DNA of 64,000 bases, taken from positions 62,001-126,000 of the forward strand of contig NZ_SJSA01000001.1 in NCBI RefSeq assembly GCF_004766125.1, in the 5' to 3' direction. The position numbers were made by a program, and so were the translations under genes. Position 1 is the stretch's first letter; each line of letters begins with the position of its first letter. Below, piece after piece: positions 16,767-26,646 of this stretch. This DNA is from Duncaniella freteri (GTDB taxonomy: Bacteria; Bacteroidota; Bacteroidia; Bacteroidales; Muribaculaceae). The notes under the pieces are model-generated. The model saw only the letters and a list, made by a program, of their open reading frames with translations. It did no database searches and was not told where the DNA came from.

Positions 16767-17231
16767 ATGGACAGCATAAGAAATAGGGTGAGACAGGCGA
16801 TGGAATGGCTGAAGGACAACAGGCTGTTCAACTCCAACCGCGCCATAGCGGAAAAGATGGGCTATAATCCCAGCGTCGTGTCGCAGGTGATAACCGGCAA
16901 ATCCAAAGTGACGGAACGCTTTGTCAAAAGCCTGTGCAGCATATACCAGCCCCTGAGTTTCGATTGGATATGGAACGGGAATGGGAACATGATACAGGAG
17001 GTAGCTCCACGACAGCCGGAAGCGGATCCGGAGCCACCGCAGATGGACCGCTTCTCATATATCCTCGCTGACATGGCGGAGATCATAAAGAACATGACAG
17101 CCTTCATGGGGCCGATGAATAACCGGCTTGAACGTCTGGAAAAACGGATTGATGAACAGGCAAAGGAGATTGAGCGGCTACGCTCTGAACTGTCGGCAAA
17201 AGAGAAAGCCGCCACCTCCCGGAAGAAGTGA
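16767..17231 (+). CDS. XRE-family phage-like repressor
   Basis: Start set at the ATG at 16767 (MDSIRNRVRQAMEWL), since the longer open frame reads through AT-rich upstream DNA. The 154 residues include a Cro/CI-type HTH (NRAIAEKMGYNPSVVSQVI, about residues 24-42), a Pro-rich linker and a C-terminal coiled coil (RLERLEKRIDEQAKEIERLR) probably used for dimerisation. There is no LexA-type peptidase domain. It is divergent from the excisionase/replication operon and next to the integrase, so a lysogeny-like regulator of the element is the likely role. Confidence 0.75.
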   Translation: MDSIRNRVRQAMEWLKDNRLFNSNRAIAEKMGYNPSVVSQVITGKSKVTERFVKSLCSIYQPLSFDWIWNGNGNMIQEVAPRQPEADPEPPQMDRFSYILADMAEIIKNMTAFMGPMNNRLERLEKRIDEQAKEIERLRSELSAKEKAATSRKK

Positions 17232-17257
17232 CGGCTGTGCCGGCGTTACAATAGAAA

Positions 17258-18382
17258 TTATTTCAGTTTACCGAAGCCTTGTATGACACTCGTCTGAAGC
17301 ACCTGGGCGTATTTCTCGGTCATTGCCACGTTGGAGTGGGCGAGCATCTTGCTCACAGTCTCGATACCCACGCCCTTTGTCAACGCCCACGTCGCAAACG
17401 TGTGGCGGCCGACGTGCATTGTCAGGTTGATGTGCAGTTTGGCAAGGTTGGCGATTATCTTCAGCTGATCGTTGCATTTCTGGTTGCTCATCAGATTGAG
17501 GTTGTAGTTGTACTTTTTCAGTATGGCTATCGCCTTAGGCAACAGCACAATCGTATAGGGCATACCGGTTTTCATACGCTTGTCTCGTATGCAGTAGTCC
17601 TCGCCCTGCCTGAACACGTCCGACTTCTTGATCTTCACAAGGTCGGAGTACGCCAGCCCCGTGTAGCATGAGAAGATAAACATATCGCGCACTTTCTCGG
17701 TCATGCCGTAGAGTTCGAGGGCTTCCACACGGTCACGTTCCTCTTCGGTAAGGAATTTTATCCCCTCCGATTTTCCACGGGAAATCCTCATGCCGTCGTA
17801 GGGGTTGGACTCCAGTTTTTCAAACTGCATCGCCTCCACGATATAAGGTTTGAGTCGTTTGTGATAGCCATGAACCGAGGCCTGGGCCGTCACGCGCTTG
17901 CGTATGAAATCGTCCCATAGTCTGATGTTCTTTGGGGTGAGGTCGCTGAAGAAGCGTATAAGCCCGAAGTCGCGCAGGCATTTGAGCATCACCTTGTGCT
18001 GCCTGCGTGTTGACTCCGTGACCGGGCGCATGTCGATACGTTCCTCCAGCCAGTCGAGAAAACTTGCCGACGAACCCTGCAACTTCGTTTTCTTGACCTT
18101 TTTGAGTAGCGACAGGTCGTATTCGCCCTTTGTCGAGGCTATGGACGACATCTTCTCATGCAGACCGTCATAGACACGGCGTATCTGCTCGTTCAGATGG
18201 TCGGCCTGAGGGTGGTTGACCACCTCCTTGCCGTTCCACTGCTGCTTGAGTACAGCCACTCCGGTGGAGAGACGGACGCGCTCACGGTTGTACGACACCT
18301 CGATCTCCACGGTGCCGGGGTTGACGGCCGATGCCTTCTTGCGGCGGTCGAAAACAATCTTGATCTGTGGTATTCCTGCCAT
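17258..18382 (-). CDS. int: Tyrosine recombinase (integrase of the tRNA-Arg element)
   Basis: A 374-residue Bacteroidetes-type integrase with an arm-binding N-terminus, a SAM-like core-binding domain and a catalytic domain. Visible catalytic residues are HVGRHTFAT (His and Arg II), LAHSNVAMTEKYAQV (His III and the tyrosine nucleophile). Arg I is replaced: the usual TGLR motif reads CYTGLAYSDL, a variation known in Bacteroidetes integrases such as the IntDOT group. The gene lies on the 3' side of tRNA-Arg with a repeat array between, the usual att layout. I infer that it integrates the leftward element into that tRNA. Confidence 0.85.
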   Translation of the reverse strand: MAGIPQIKIVFDRRKKASAVNPGTVEIEVSYNRERVRLSTGVAVLKQQWNGKEVVNHPQADHLNEQIRRVYDGLHEKMSSIASTKGEYDLSLLKKVKKTKLQGSSASFLDWLEERIDMRPVTESTRRQHKVMLKCLRDFGLIRFFSDLTPKNIRLWDDFIRKRVTAQASVHGYHKRLKPYIVEAMQFEKLESNPYDGMRISRGKSEGIKFLTEEERDRVEALELYGMTEKVRDMFIFSCYTGLAYSDLVKIKKSDVFRQGEDYCIRDKRMKTGMPYTIVLLPKAIAILKKYNYNLNLMSNQKCNDQLKIIANLAKLHINLTMHVGRHTFATWALTKGVGIETVSKMLAHSNVAMTEKYAQVLQTSVIQGFGKLK

Positions 18383-18424
18383 AAGTAAAAGATTTTAAGA
18401 ATGATACATTAAAATTTCTCGTGA

Positions 18425-18698
18425 TGTGGTACACGAAAAAGCGTGTACCACAAATTCCGGGAAATGTACCACACGTGTACCACATACCATTCCAACGCAT
18501 CCGGCAACGAGGCTGTTGCACGCCCCGAATCTTTTGGAAACATTTAGCACAAAATAGCAAATATCAGAGAGTTGGCACTCTGAACAGGCTCCGGTCGCTA
18601 TGGCAAGACCGGGGCAGGAGACAACGGCTGATATTTGATGGAAATGCTGGTACATTTGTGGTACTTTTTTGTGGTACATTCACGAAATCTGTACCAAA
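18425..18698. repeat. Array of TGTGGTAC/GTACCACA sites (putative integrase arm sites)
   Basis: Six exact 8-mers: TGTGGTAC at 18425, 18657 and 18670, and GTACCACA at 18445, 18466 and 18477, plus a GTACCAAA at 18691. Two form a 10-bp inverted pair with 8 nt between (18423-18454). A second motif, TGCTAA (18706, 18728, 18762, 18796) or its complement (18544), is interspersed. Lying between the integrase and the tRNA 3' end, they fit arm-type sites of an attP. The stretch 18383-18830 contains no gene. Confidence 0.65.
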
Positions 18699-18830
18699 GA
18701 TAATGTGCTAATTCCGAACTAACAAATGCTAACTTTGGCTATCGGCAGGAAATGCGGTTTGTGCTAAATATTTATAAATCAAGATTTTATAAAATTGCTA
18801 ACACTTGTACATCAGTCACTTACGGACACG

Positions 18831-18858
18831 AAAAAAGGGCCACTGAAAAGTGACCCTT
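18831..18858 (-). terminator. Intrinsic terminator of tRNA-Arg
   Basis: Read on the reverse strand, AAGGGTCACT and AGTGGCCCTT form a 10-bp stem (one G-T pair) with a TTTC loop, followed by a T run. It starts 4 nt after the tRNA 3' end. Confidence 0.75.
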
Positions 18859-18861
18859 CTG

Positions 18862-18935
18862 TGATCCGGATGCGACTCGAACGCATGACCGTCTGCTTAG
18901 AAGGCAGATGCTCTATCCAGCTGAGCTACCGGACC
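18862..18935 (-). tRNA. tRNA-Arg (anticodon TCT)
   Basis: Reverse strand, 74 nt without CCA. The acceptor pairs GGTCCGG with CCGGATC, and the T-arm reads GCGTTCGAGTCGC. The anticodon stem TCTGC/GCAGA encloses the loop CTTCTAA, giving anticodon TCT (Arg, AGA codon). Its 3' end faces the neighbouring integrase and arm-site array, so it is the probable attachment gene of the left element. The second att copy would lie outside the window. Confidence 0.9.
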
Positions 18936-19152
18936 ATCATTCCATGTTTTCGCGGTTGGCTTATAATTTGTGTTAAGCTGTTTGCGATAACGGATGTGCA
19001 AAGGTAGTGTTTTTATGTGGCATGTACAAGTGTGTGACTATGGTTTTTGTCATTTTATTGAGAATTTGTGGACTTTTTATGCATTTAAAGTGGATTTAGC
19101 TATCACTCATCTGACACAGTTTATTGTAGTAGGCTATTGCTGAAGTATGAAA

Positions 19153-19187
19153 AATTGCGCTGACAGCCACATGTTGTCAGCGCAATT
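19153..19187 (-). terminator. groEL terminator
   Basis: A 13-bp perfect stem, AATTGCGCTGACA (19153-19165) with TGTCAGCGCAATT (19175-19187). On the reverse strand it is followed by TTTTTC, 40 nt after the groEL stop. Confidence 0.85.
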
Positions 19188-19227
19188 GTTATAAGTATAA
19201 GTTATGATTTATTGGAAGTGTTGCTTA

Positions 19228-20886
<1,659 letters not shown>

Positions 20887-20915
20887 TTATTATTTGGAAG
20901 AGGTAGGGATGTGGA

Positions 20916-21191
20916 TTATTTCTCGATTACAGCGAGAACGTCGCTTTGGCGCATTATGAGATATTTTGTGCCTTCAAGCTCGATTTCAGTGCCTGCATAT
21001 TTTCCGTAGAGCACTTCATCGTCCTTCTTTATTACCATTTCCTCGTCCTTAGTGCCGTTACCGGTGGCAATGACTGTTCCTCTCAGGGGCTTTTCCTTTG
21101 CTGAATCAGGAATGATGATACCTGCTGCTGTTACTTCCTCCGCAGGGGTGGGGAGGATGAGCACGCGGTCGGCTAATGGCTTGATGTTCAT
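20916..21191 (-). CDS. groS: Co-chaperonin GroES (Hsp10)
   Basis: A 91-residue GroES: MNIKPLADRVLILPTP, mobile-loop region EVTAAGIIIPDSAKEKPLRG, then GNGTKDEE and the C-terminal LIMRQSDVLAVIEK. It caps the GroEL cavity. First gene of the groES-groEL operon. A perfect 18-bp palindrome about 90 nt upstream is a possible heat-shock operator. Confidence 0.97.
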   Translation of the reverse strand: MNIKPLADRVLILPTPAEEVTAAGIIIPDSAKEKPLRGTVIATGNGTKDEEMVIKKDDEVLYGKYAGTEIELEGTKYLIMRQSDVLAVIEK

Positions 21192-21283
21192 AGTGAATAT
21201 ATGGTTATTAGTTTAGTTGTATTAAGAATAATGAGTATTTCTCGGTTAATGAAAGAGGCAAATGTCGTGCCAATATGCTACGC

Positions 21284-21301
21284 TGTCAGTTGCAACTGAC
21301 A
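21284..21301. promoter_or_regulatory. 18-bp perfect palindrome upstream of groES
   Basis: TGTCAGTTGCAACTGACA is self-complementary over all 18 bp and lies 93 nt upstream of the groES ATG. No CIRCE element is seen. It may bind a dimeric heat-shock regulator, but it also lies in the divergent gap shared with ssrA. Confidence 0.55.
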
Positions 21302-21440
21302 AAATGTCAATCTTCTTTACCGATCCATATGTCAACAATGCGTTGCTATGATTTGTTCGGTATTTGTAATCGAATTTGGAGATGGTGTTAAATATTTGTT
21401 AAATAGTAGGTTTGTGATATGTTCGTATTTGTATTATTCG

Positions 21441-21448
21441 TAACTTTG
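21441..21448 (+). promoter_or_regulatory. ssrA promoter (-7 box)
   Basis: TAACTTTG matches TAnnTTTG exactly and lies 18 nt upstream of the tmRNA 5' end. A TTTG at 21411 is 26 nt upstream, longer than the usual spacer. Confidence 0.6.
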
Positions 21449-21466
21449 TGACAACTATCAACTCAT

Positions 21467-21862
21467 GGGGCTGACTGGCTTTGACAGCGTTTTGAGGTGG
21501 TGGGTAAGCATGCAGAGTGATGATGCCTACACTCTATAATCAGAGACATCAAAAATTCAAATGGCGAAAACAACTACGCTCTCGCTGCTTAATCGAAGTA
21601 CAGTAGATTAACTTTATCTCCGCAACAGTTGCAGAGACGAGACATCACCCGATTGTCCTTTTTCCGAGACGTATCGAACCGGTGGTGCAGGTAAATCGGA
21701 AATATGGCGAGGAAAGCCTCGATAATCGCCGAGATCTTTAGAGGATAAGGTTAAGATTGGTCGTCTCTTGCCTGTCTTGACATGAAAACCAAGATGAGAA
21801 TAAGCATGTAGAAAGCTCATTGTTTCGGCGACTGGACGAGGGTTCAAACCCCTCCAGCTCCA
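21467..21862 (+). ncRNA. ssrA: tmRNA (ssrA)
   Basis: The 5' GGGGCTG pairs with the 3' CAGCTCC, giving the tRNA-like acceptor, and GGTTCAAACCCC forms the T arm. The tag frame GGC-GAA-AAC-AAC-TAC-GCT-CTC-GCT-GCT-TAA encodes GENNYALAA, a Bacteroidetes-type proteolysis tag. CCA is not encoded. tmRNA rescues stalled ribosomes and tags nascent chains. Its 3' end is the attachment site of the 33-kb element that follows. The last 13 nt plus 3 more are duplicated at 55239. Confidence 0.95.
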
Positions 21863-21865
21863 CTT
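21850..21865 (+). other. attL: 16-bp core at the tmRNA 3' end
   Basis: CCCTCCAGCTCCACTT is shared exactly with 55239-55254. The integration leaves the tmRNA intact and puts a new downstream sequence and terminator behind it. Confidence 0.85.
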
Positions 21866-21877
21866 ATTCACAAGATT

Positions 21878-21910
21878 AAATCGCTGTAGCTCATAAAGTT
21901 ATAGCGATTT
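21878..21910 (+). terminator. Terminator behind the occupied tmRNA gene
   Basis: AAATCGCT (21878-21885) pairs with AGCGATTT (21903-21910), followed by TAATTTTT. It is element-derived and would end ssrA transcripts after integration. Confidence 0.65.
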
Positions 21911-21920
21911 TAATTTTTAT

Positions 21921-21941
21921 CCCATACAAAAACACATACAA
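21921..21941 (+). repeat. Left arm-type integrase site
   Basis: Begins CCCATACAAAA and ends ACATACAA. It matches 55088-55108 at 19 of 21 positions in the same orientation. A third partial copy, CACATACAAAA, is at 21961. The rest of 21942-22332 shows no gene that I can support. Confidence 0.65.
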
Positions 21942-22332
21942 CATCGGGAACGAACCGAGGCACATACAAAACCGTTGGCGTCACAAAGAATCAAGCATGT
22001 GGAACGCGGTTTCTTTTATGTTCATTAGATTAACCGGACAATCACTGTGGTTATGTGTCCTGTATATTGGCTACCCTATCCATATTTTATCAATCTGTCC
22101 TTATGTTCCATTCGAGAGAATGAGATAACCATGCCATCTTTGTCCTTATGGGAGTAGTCCATTTGTGTAAGTGACTGAAATTCAGACGTGGGCATTTTGC
22201 TCCAATCGCGGTCAATCCTAAAATCACATGGTAAAACGAAGAAAAGTGTTCGGAATTTCTTTTAATTTGTGAACCCATACTTAATTTTGCGCTGTCAATC
22301 CATGACACCATATAGTATGGCCATACTCCAGA

Positions 22333-22388
22333 TTGCCTTTATCGCCCTATATTGTCTTTAGTGTAACACGTTGCCTTTACCGCCCTAT
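22333..22388 (+). repeat. Two 18-nt direct repeats upstream of the DUF3853 gene
   Basis: TTGCCTTTATCGCCCTAT at 22333-22350 and TTGCCTTTACCGCCCTAT at 22371-22388, 38 nt apart start to start and 24 nt before the ATG. They could be binding sites for the excisionase-like product. Confidence 0.5.
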
Positions 22389-22411
22389 CACCCCAATAAC
22401 ATTTTACACAC

Positions 22412-22723
22412 ATGAAGTTACAGACATTACTCTCAAAACCTGTGTGGCAGATGACGGGAGAAGAGCTGTTGTTCCTCTCACGACAAACTGCCGACACAAA
22501 CACAAACCAATCTTTGGCAAATGAACCAACCGCAACCAAGCACTATGTCTATGGTATCGCCGGAATATGCGAGATATTCTCATGCAGCAAACCTACGGCC
22601 ATACGCATAAAGAAAAGCGGACGTATAGACAAAGCCATCACACAGGTTGGCAGAAAAATTATCATTGACGCTGACCTCGCACTGCAACTTGCATCTCAAA
22701 AGCCAATGCCAAGAAAGAGATAA
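22412..22723 (+). CDS. DUF3853-family protein (excisionase-like HTH)
   Basis: A 103-residue protein with the DUF3853 pattern: an N-terminal WQMTGEELLFL motif, then a HTH-like YVYGIAGICEIFSCSKPTAIR and a C-terminal IDADLALQL wing. These are the small HTH proteins that precede DUF3987 genes in Bacteroidales mobilizable elements, where they may control excision or mobilization. The DUF3987 gene follows 91 nt later, consistent with that known gene order. Confidence 0.8.
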   Translation: MKLQTLLSKPVWQMTGEELLFLSRQTADTNTNQSLANEPTATKHYVYGIAGICEIFSCSKPTAIRIKKSGRIDKAITQVGRKIIIDADLALQLASQKPMPRKR

Positions 22724-22814
22724 CCTAATCTACCTATCAGCACGAAGTCGGAGTTATCCCACCTCTTTCAGTGGGATGCTCCAGACTGCTGACACATCAA
22801 CAATACCATACAAA

Positions 22815-24215
22815 ATGAATTACAATAATTCAGCAAGATACAGACGGACACCACAGCGTCCGGAGTGTGGGTTGCATGAGGATGAGCCTGTTATCCCTCA
22901 AAGCAAACTGCAAAAGGAAGTGCCCTCTTTCCCTCTTAGCGTGTTTCCTACGGCTATCCGCAATATCGTGGAAACGTTGGTTGAGTTTGAGCATTTCAAT
23001 GTCAATTTCATAGCCGCGTGCATGTTCACCACTTTCGCTGCTGCAATGGGCAACCGTTGGACGGTTCGGTTTTCGGCTACATGGGTTGAGCGACCTATTA
23101 TGTATGTGGCACTTATCGGTTATCCGAGTTGCGGCAAGACACCACCACTCAGGCTCGCCCTGTCACCTCTGCTCAACCTCGACCATGAGTATGACCGCGA
23201 GTATTGCGTCAAACTCAAAGCCTACAAGCAATGGGAGTCAAAATCTCCGAAAGAGCGTGCCGCGCTGTCTTTGCCGGAAGATATGGAGCGGCCGAGGCGC
23301 AGGTGTCATGTGGTTGTCGATGCGACCATCGAAGCGTTGATTGGTGCCATGCGTGACAATCCGCAAGGCATAATCCTTTACAGCGATGAACTTGAAAGCC
23401 TGTTTGCCAACTTCAACCGCTACAACAGTTCGGATGAGAGCTATTTTCTCAGCGCGTTCAGTGGCACTCCTTTCAAGTATATCCGAAAATCCGCTGATGA
23501 ACACATCTTCCTGCCGAACCCGTATTGCTCCATTATCGGAAGCACCCAACCGGGACGGCTTGCAAAGCAATTCGGTGGTGAGCGCGTTGTCAACGGCTTC
23601 TCATCCCGCTTTCTGAAAGTCTATCCTGACATTACCGATATGCCTACATGGGATACTGAGCGTATGCCGGATGGAATCATGGAACAGTGGGAGCGGATAA
23701 TCCGCAAAGTCGTTACTTTTGACTTCAAGGGAAATGAACAGCCAATGGAACTGACCTTCTCCCTTGAAGCCCATAGGAAACTGTGCCAGTGGAAAAAGAG
23801 CGTCAACAATGCTATTTATACAGCTACCGAGTCGGAAGCGGAGAAAGCCGTGTGCGGGAAACTCGAAATCTATCTCATGCGCTTCTGCCTGATAATCCGG
23901 ATAATGAAGAATATTTGCAATGAAGAATCGGCGGCAATGATAGATACCGGGAGTGCGGAGGCGGCTATCGAATTGGTTGAGTATTTCCGCGAGATGGAAA
24001 ACCGTGTAATCCGCGTGTCATTATCCGGCAATCTTGACAAGCGGCAGTCCGAACTCCTCGACGCTTTGCCATACGGCTTCCGAACCTCGGATGCCATCGA
24101 CATCGGACGGTCACTCGGAATGTCGGAGTCCACGGTAAAACGGTTCCTGAAAAACTCTGCCATTTTCAGAAAAGAGGAGCATGGACGCTACACGAAAATG
24201 TCATGTGACCCTTGA
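22815..24215 (+). CDS. DUF3987 protein (primase/helicase-like)
   Basis: Start placed at ATG 22815 (MNYNNSARYR), the first ATG after the DUF3853 gene; the longer frame has no support. The 466 residues have a Walker A-like GYPSCGKTPPLRL (about residue 105), the ILYSDELESL acidic motif near 195 and NPYCSIIGSTQPG near 245. These mark DUF3987, a SF3/AAA-like ATPase domain common in mobile elements. A C-terminal HTH (IDIGRSLGMSESTVKRFL) may bind DNA. Likely role: replication or mobilization of the element. It is followed by 305 nt without a gene. Confidence 0.8.
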   Translation: MNYNNSARYRRTPQRPECGLHEDEPVIPQSKLQKEVPSFPLSVFPTAIRNIVETLVEFEHFNVNFIAACMFTTFAAAMGNRWTVRFSATWVERPIMYVALIGYPSCGKTPPLRLALSPLLNLDHEYDREYCVKLKAYKQWESKSPKERAALSLPEDMERPRRRCHVVVDATIEALIGAMRDNPQGIILYSDELESLFANFNRYNSSDESYFLSAFSGTPFKYIRKSADEHIFLPNPYCSIIGSTQPGRLAKQFGGERVVNGFSSRFLKVYPDITDMPTWDTERMPDGIMEQWERIIRKVVTFDFKGNEQPMELTFSLEAHRKLCQWKKSVNNAIYTATESEAEKAVCGKLEIYLMRFCLIIRIMKNICNEESAAMIDTGSAEAAIELVEYFREMENRVIRVSLSGNLDKRQSELLDALPYGFRTSDAIDIGRSLGMSESTVKRFLKNSAIFRKEEHGRYTKMSCDP

Positions 24216-24437
24216 CATTTTCGACACTTTGACACTTTTCACAAGAACCTTTATGTGGAGCGATAAAGCGAGTTTGTCAGACTTCTTAGGTGTATAAATC
24301 TTGCTGTGCAAGATATGCCGATTGTTCCCACAACGGCAATCCCGCCACCTCATAGAGTTGGGTCAATCCCGCTCTAAACTCGCAGTCTTTTATATAGCTG
24401 AAAATGTCATGTGACCATGAAATCAAGAGATACAATC

Positions 24438-24509
24438 ATAAAGACATATAGTCTTTATGGCATTATGACTTCAAAACATAATATCATCAGAGTATCAGAG
24501 CATCAGAGC
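24438..24509 (+). other. Candidate oriT/regulatory region before mobC
   Basis: A 9-bp stem, CATAAAGAC (24438-24446) with GTCTTTATG (24452-24460), is followed by three tandem 8-mers at 24486-24509: ATCAGAGT, ATCAGAGC, ATCAGAGC. They end 11 nt before the mobC start. Inverted repeats and short iterons next to mobC are typical of an origin of transfer or a mob promoter. The nick site itself is not identified. The rest of 24216-24520 shows nothing else. Confidence 0.5.
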
Positions 24510-24520
24510 ATAATAACATC

Positions 24521-24892
24521 ATGTCATCAAATAATAAGAACTTCATAATACGGCTTCGCGTGGACGCAGCGACCGCCAACGCAATCCGCGCCAAAGCTGA
24601 CAACCATTTCAACGGCAACATCAGTGCCTGTATCCGTTGCGCCACTCTGCAATATGACGGAGAGGCTGCGCCATCGTCAGCCAATTCCGAGATAACAGCG
24701 TTGCTTACCGCTATTCTGCGCCAGTTGAAGAAAATCGGAACTAATGTCAATCAAACCGCCCATCAGATTAACGAGCGTATGAAGGTGTCTCCCTACGGAT
24801 TGTTCGCCTAGGATATTCAACCGTTTGTGCTCTTCCGCAATGACTTGTCTGCCATTTGGGGGCATCTGAACCAAATCAAGGAGCGTCTATGA
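24521..24892 (+). pseudogene. mobC: MobC accessory protein with in-frame amber codon
   Basis: Residues 1-96 match the MobC relaxosome family: FIIRLRVDAATANAIRAKA, then a ribbon-helix-helix-like region and a C-terminal IGTNVNQTAHQINER. A TAG at 24809-24811 interrupts it. The same frame continues for 26 more codons with a typical MobC ending (DIQPFVLFRNDLSAIWGHL) to a TGA that overlaps the relaxase ATG by ATGA. The original gene was thus 123 codons and translationally coupled to the relaxase. The amber codon is either an inactivating mutation or tolerated. A 96-residue product could still work, since the RHH part is complete. Confidence 0.8.
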
Positions 24893-26646
24893 TAGTCAAG
24901 AAACTTGGCATGGTATCCGGGGGTAGCTTCCCCGGTGCCGGATATAATGAACGCAAGGTCGCCGAGGGCGTGGCACGGCTCATGGCTATGGAGAATGTCG
25001 ATGCAGCCATGCGTCATAAGGTAGAGCTGTTGCATGAAGCCGGGTTCGACTGCGCCGGAGAGATTGAGAAATACCTGAAGGAGCGGTCGAGGACATACGG
25101 CAACACCAAGACCACGCGCTTTCAGTTCCACATCGCCGCCTCTGTAAAGGGGCAAGTGATGTCGGCTGACGAGCTGACCGACTTTGCCCGTCACCTAATG
25201 GCTGAAGCCGGATATGGCAGACAGCCGTATTTTGTGTACAACCACCACGATACCGACAACAACCATGTGCATATCTTCTCCACACGCATACAGCCAAACG
25301 GCTTCCCTATACCAGACCATCACGACTACGCACGCCTCAATGCCGCCGCCAACCGTATTCTTTCATCGGACATCAACCGTGACATTCATCGGATATTCTC
25401 TTACGGCTATCTCACTGAGGGGCAGTTCGCCAATATAATCCGCTCACATGGATATAAATTTGAGCGTGTAGAGGATGGATATGTATTATTTCGTGGGGGC
25501 GTCAAGGCCGCGACAATTCCATTATCTGAGATAGTGAGGCATATTTCGCAAGGAAACGACACCCGGAAAGAACGCGCTAAACAACTCCGGGCGATTATCA
25601 GGAAATACAAGGACGTAATTGCTGACGGAAAAGTTCAAAATGTCGAAAATGTCAAGGGTCACAAAGGTCAGAAGAAAAAATATGTGCGCCGGAAAGTCAA
25701 CCCCGACATCCGTAAAATCAAGGGGTCAAACGGCAAGACACTATCGCAGGAAGAACATCGGCATCTGTCGGTGCTAGTTGACACACTCAAAACCAAATTC
25801 GGCATAGACATTCATTTTCAGAAAGACCGTAATGGTGAAATCCGTGGCTACGGCATCGTTGACCATAACCGTAAGATGGCCCTTGACGGTAGCAAGGTAA
25901 TGAAGCTGTCAGAATTGATTGACTTCGCACGGGGACAGGAGCGCAAGGCAAGTCCATTTGATATTTACCGCGACCTGTTCGCAATGGAGGTTAGGAAATC
26001 CGGCGTGGACGGCGAAATGACAATACGGTTGTTCGACGGCTCAGAGCATACACGCACGATGTCGCCACGTCAATCGGCATGGTACTTCAACTCGCCCGAA
26101 AGTGAAAGGGAAGATGTGGCAATCAGGATAGCAGCCACCATATTCTCAACCGAGATATTTGAAGCCGTCCTGCTGAAATATCCGGTAAGCGACATCCGTT
26201 CAAGGATAGCAAGTGTCAACATAATCAAAATGCGCGAGGGCGTTAGAGCAATACGAGTTGTCTCAGCCGATGGGTATTCAGCCACGTACCCTATGACAGC
26301 CGAGGAATTGCGCTGCCATGCGAGACTGCAAGGCGAAGCTGCAAACGGTTTTCTTCGTCAACTCGCAATCCTGCGCATAACCCATGAGGACGCTACCGAA
26401 CTGACAAACCGCATCAAGGAGTTGACCGCCAAATCGACCGGAAGCATCACTCTCCCTCTCCGTCAATCAGACTACAACCCGGAACAATCCAAAGCCTTCT
26501 CCACTCATCAATGCTCCGTCCTCACTCGTCTCATGCCCCACGACTCCACGTCCACCCACTCTGTCAACCGCGAATGGGAAGTCGGCAAACAATCCCGCTA
26601 CGACCACATCGACAACCAACAGTCCGGCACATGCGTCTCATTGTAA
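24889..26646 (+). CDS. MobB/MOBP-like relaxase
   Basis: Start at ATG 24889, which overlaps the mobC stop. The 585 residues begin MIVKKLGMVSGGSFPGAGYN. The three-histidine metal site HHDTDNNHVHIF lies at about residues 122-133. Relaxases of this type nick the element at oriT and lead the single strand into a recipient through a conjugation apparatus supplied in trans. The N-terminal tyrosine is probably in YNERK or FVYNHH. The C-terminal third is polar and low-complexity. Together with mobC this defines the element as mobilizable. Confidence 0.85.
   Translation: MIVKKLGMVSGGSFPGAGYNERKVAEGVARLMAMENVDAAMRHKVELLHEAGFDCAGEIEKYLKERSRTYGNTKTTRFQFHIAASVKGQVMSADELTDFARHLMAEAGYGRQPYFVYNHHDTDNNHVHIFSTRIQPNGFPIPDHHDYARLNAAANRILSSDINRDIHRIFSYGYLTEGQFANIIRSHGYKFERVEDGYVLFRGGVKAATIPLSEIVRHISQGNDTRKERAKQLRAIIRKYKDVIADGKVQNVENVKGHKGQKKKYVRRKVNPDIRKIKGSNGKTLSQEEHRHLSVLVDTLKTKFGIDIHFQKDRNGEIRGYGIVDHNRKMALDGSKVMKLSELIDFARGQERKASPFDIYRDLFAMEVRKSGVDGEMTIRLFDGSEHTRTMSPRQSAWYFNSPESEREDVAIRIAATIFSTEIFEAVLLKYPVSDIRSRIASVNIIKMREGVRAIRVVSADGYSATYPMTAEELRCHARLQGEAANGFLRQLAILRITHEDATELTNRIKELTAKSTGSITLPLRQSDYNPEQSKAFSTHQCSVLTRLMPHDSTSTHSVNREWEVGKQSRYDHIDNQQSGTCVSL

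Noticed and set aside
18425..18698. CRISPR-like array
   Set aside because: The repeats are only 8 nt, in both orientations and irregularly spaced. They fit integrase binding sites.
21614..21871. Reverse-strand ORF starting MNKWSWRGLNPRP
   Set aside because: It is antisense to the tmRNA, a well-known spurious prediction.
22090..22311. 73-codon reverse ORF near the left end of the ssrA element
   Set aside because: No recognisable protein features, no convincing start signal, and it lies in the probable att/regulatory region.
22647..22814. Upstream extension of the DUF3987 gene
   Set aside because: Overlaps the DUF3853 gene and resembles no protein. The ATG at 22815 fits.
24486..24509. Phase-variable tandem repeat in a coding region
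   Set aside because: It lies in the non-coding region upstream of mobC, so copy-number change would not alter a reading frame.
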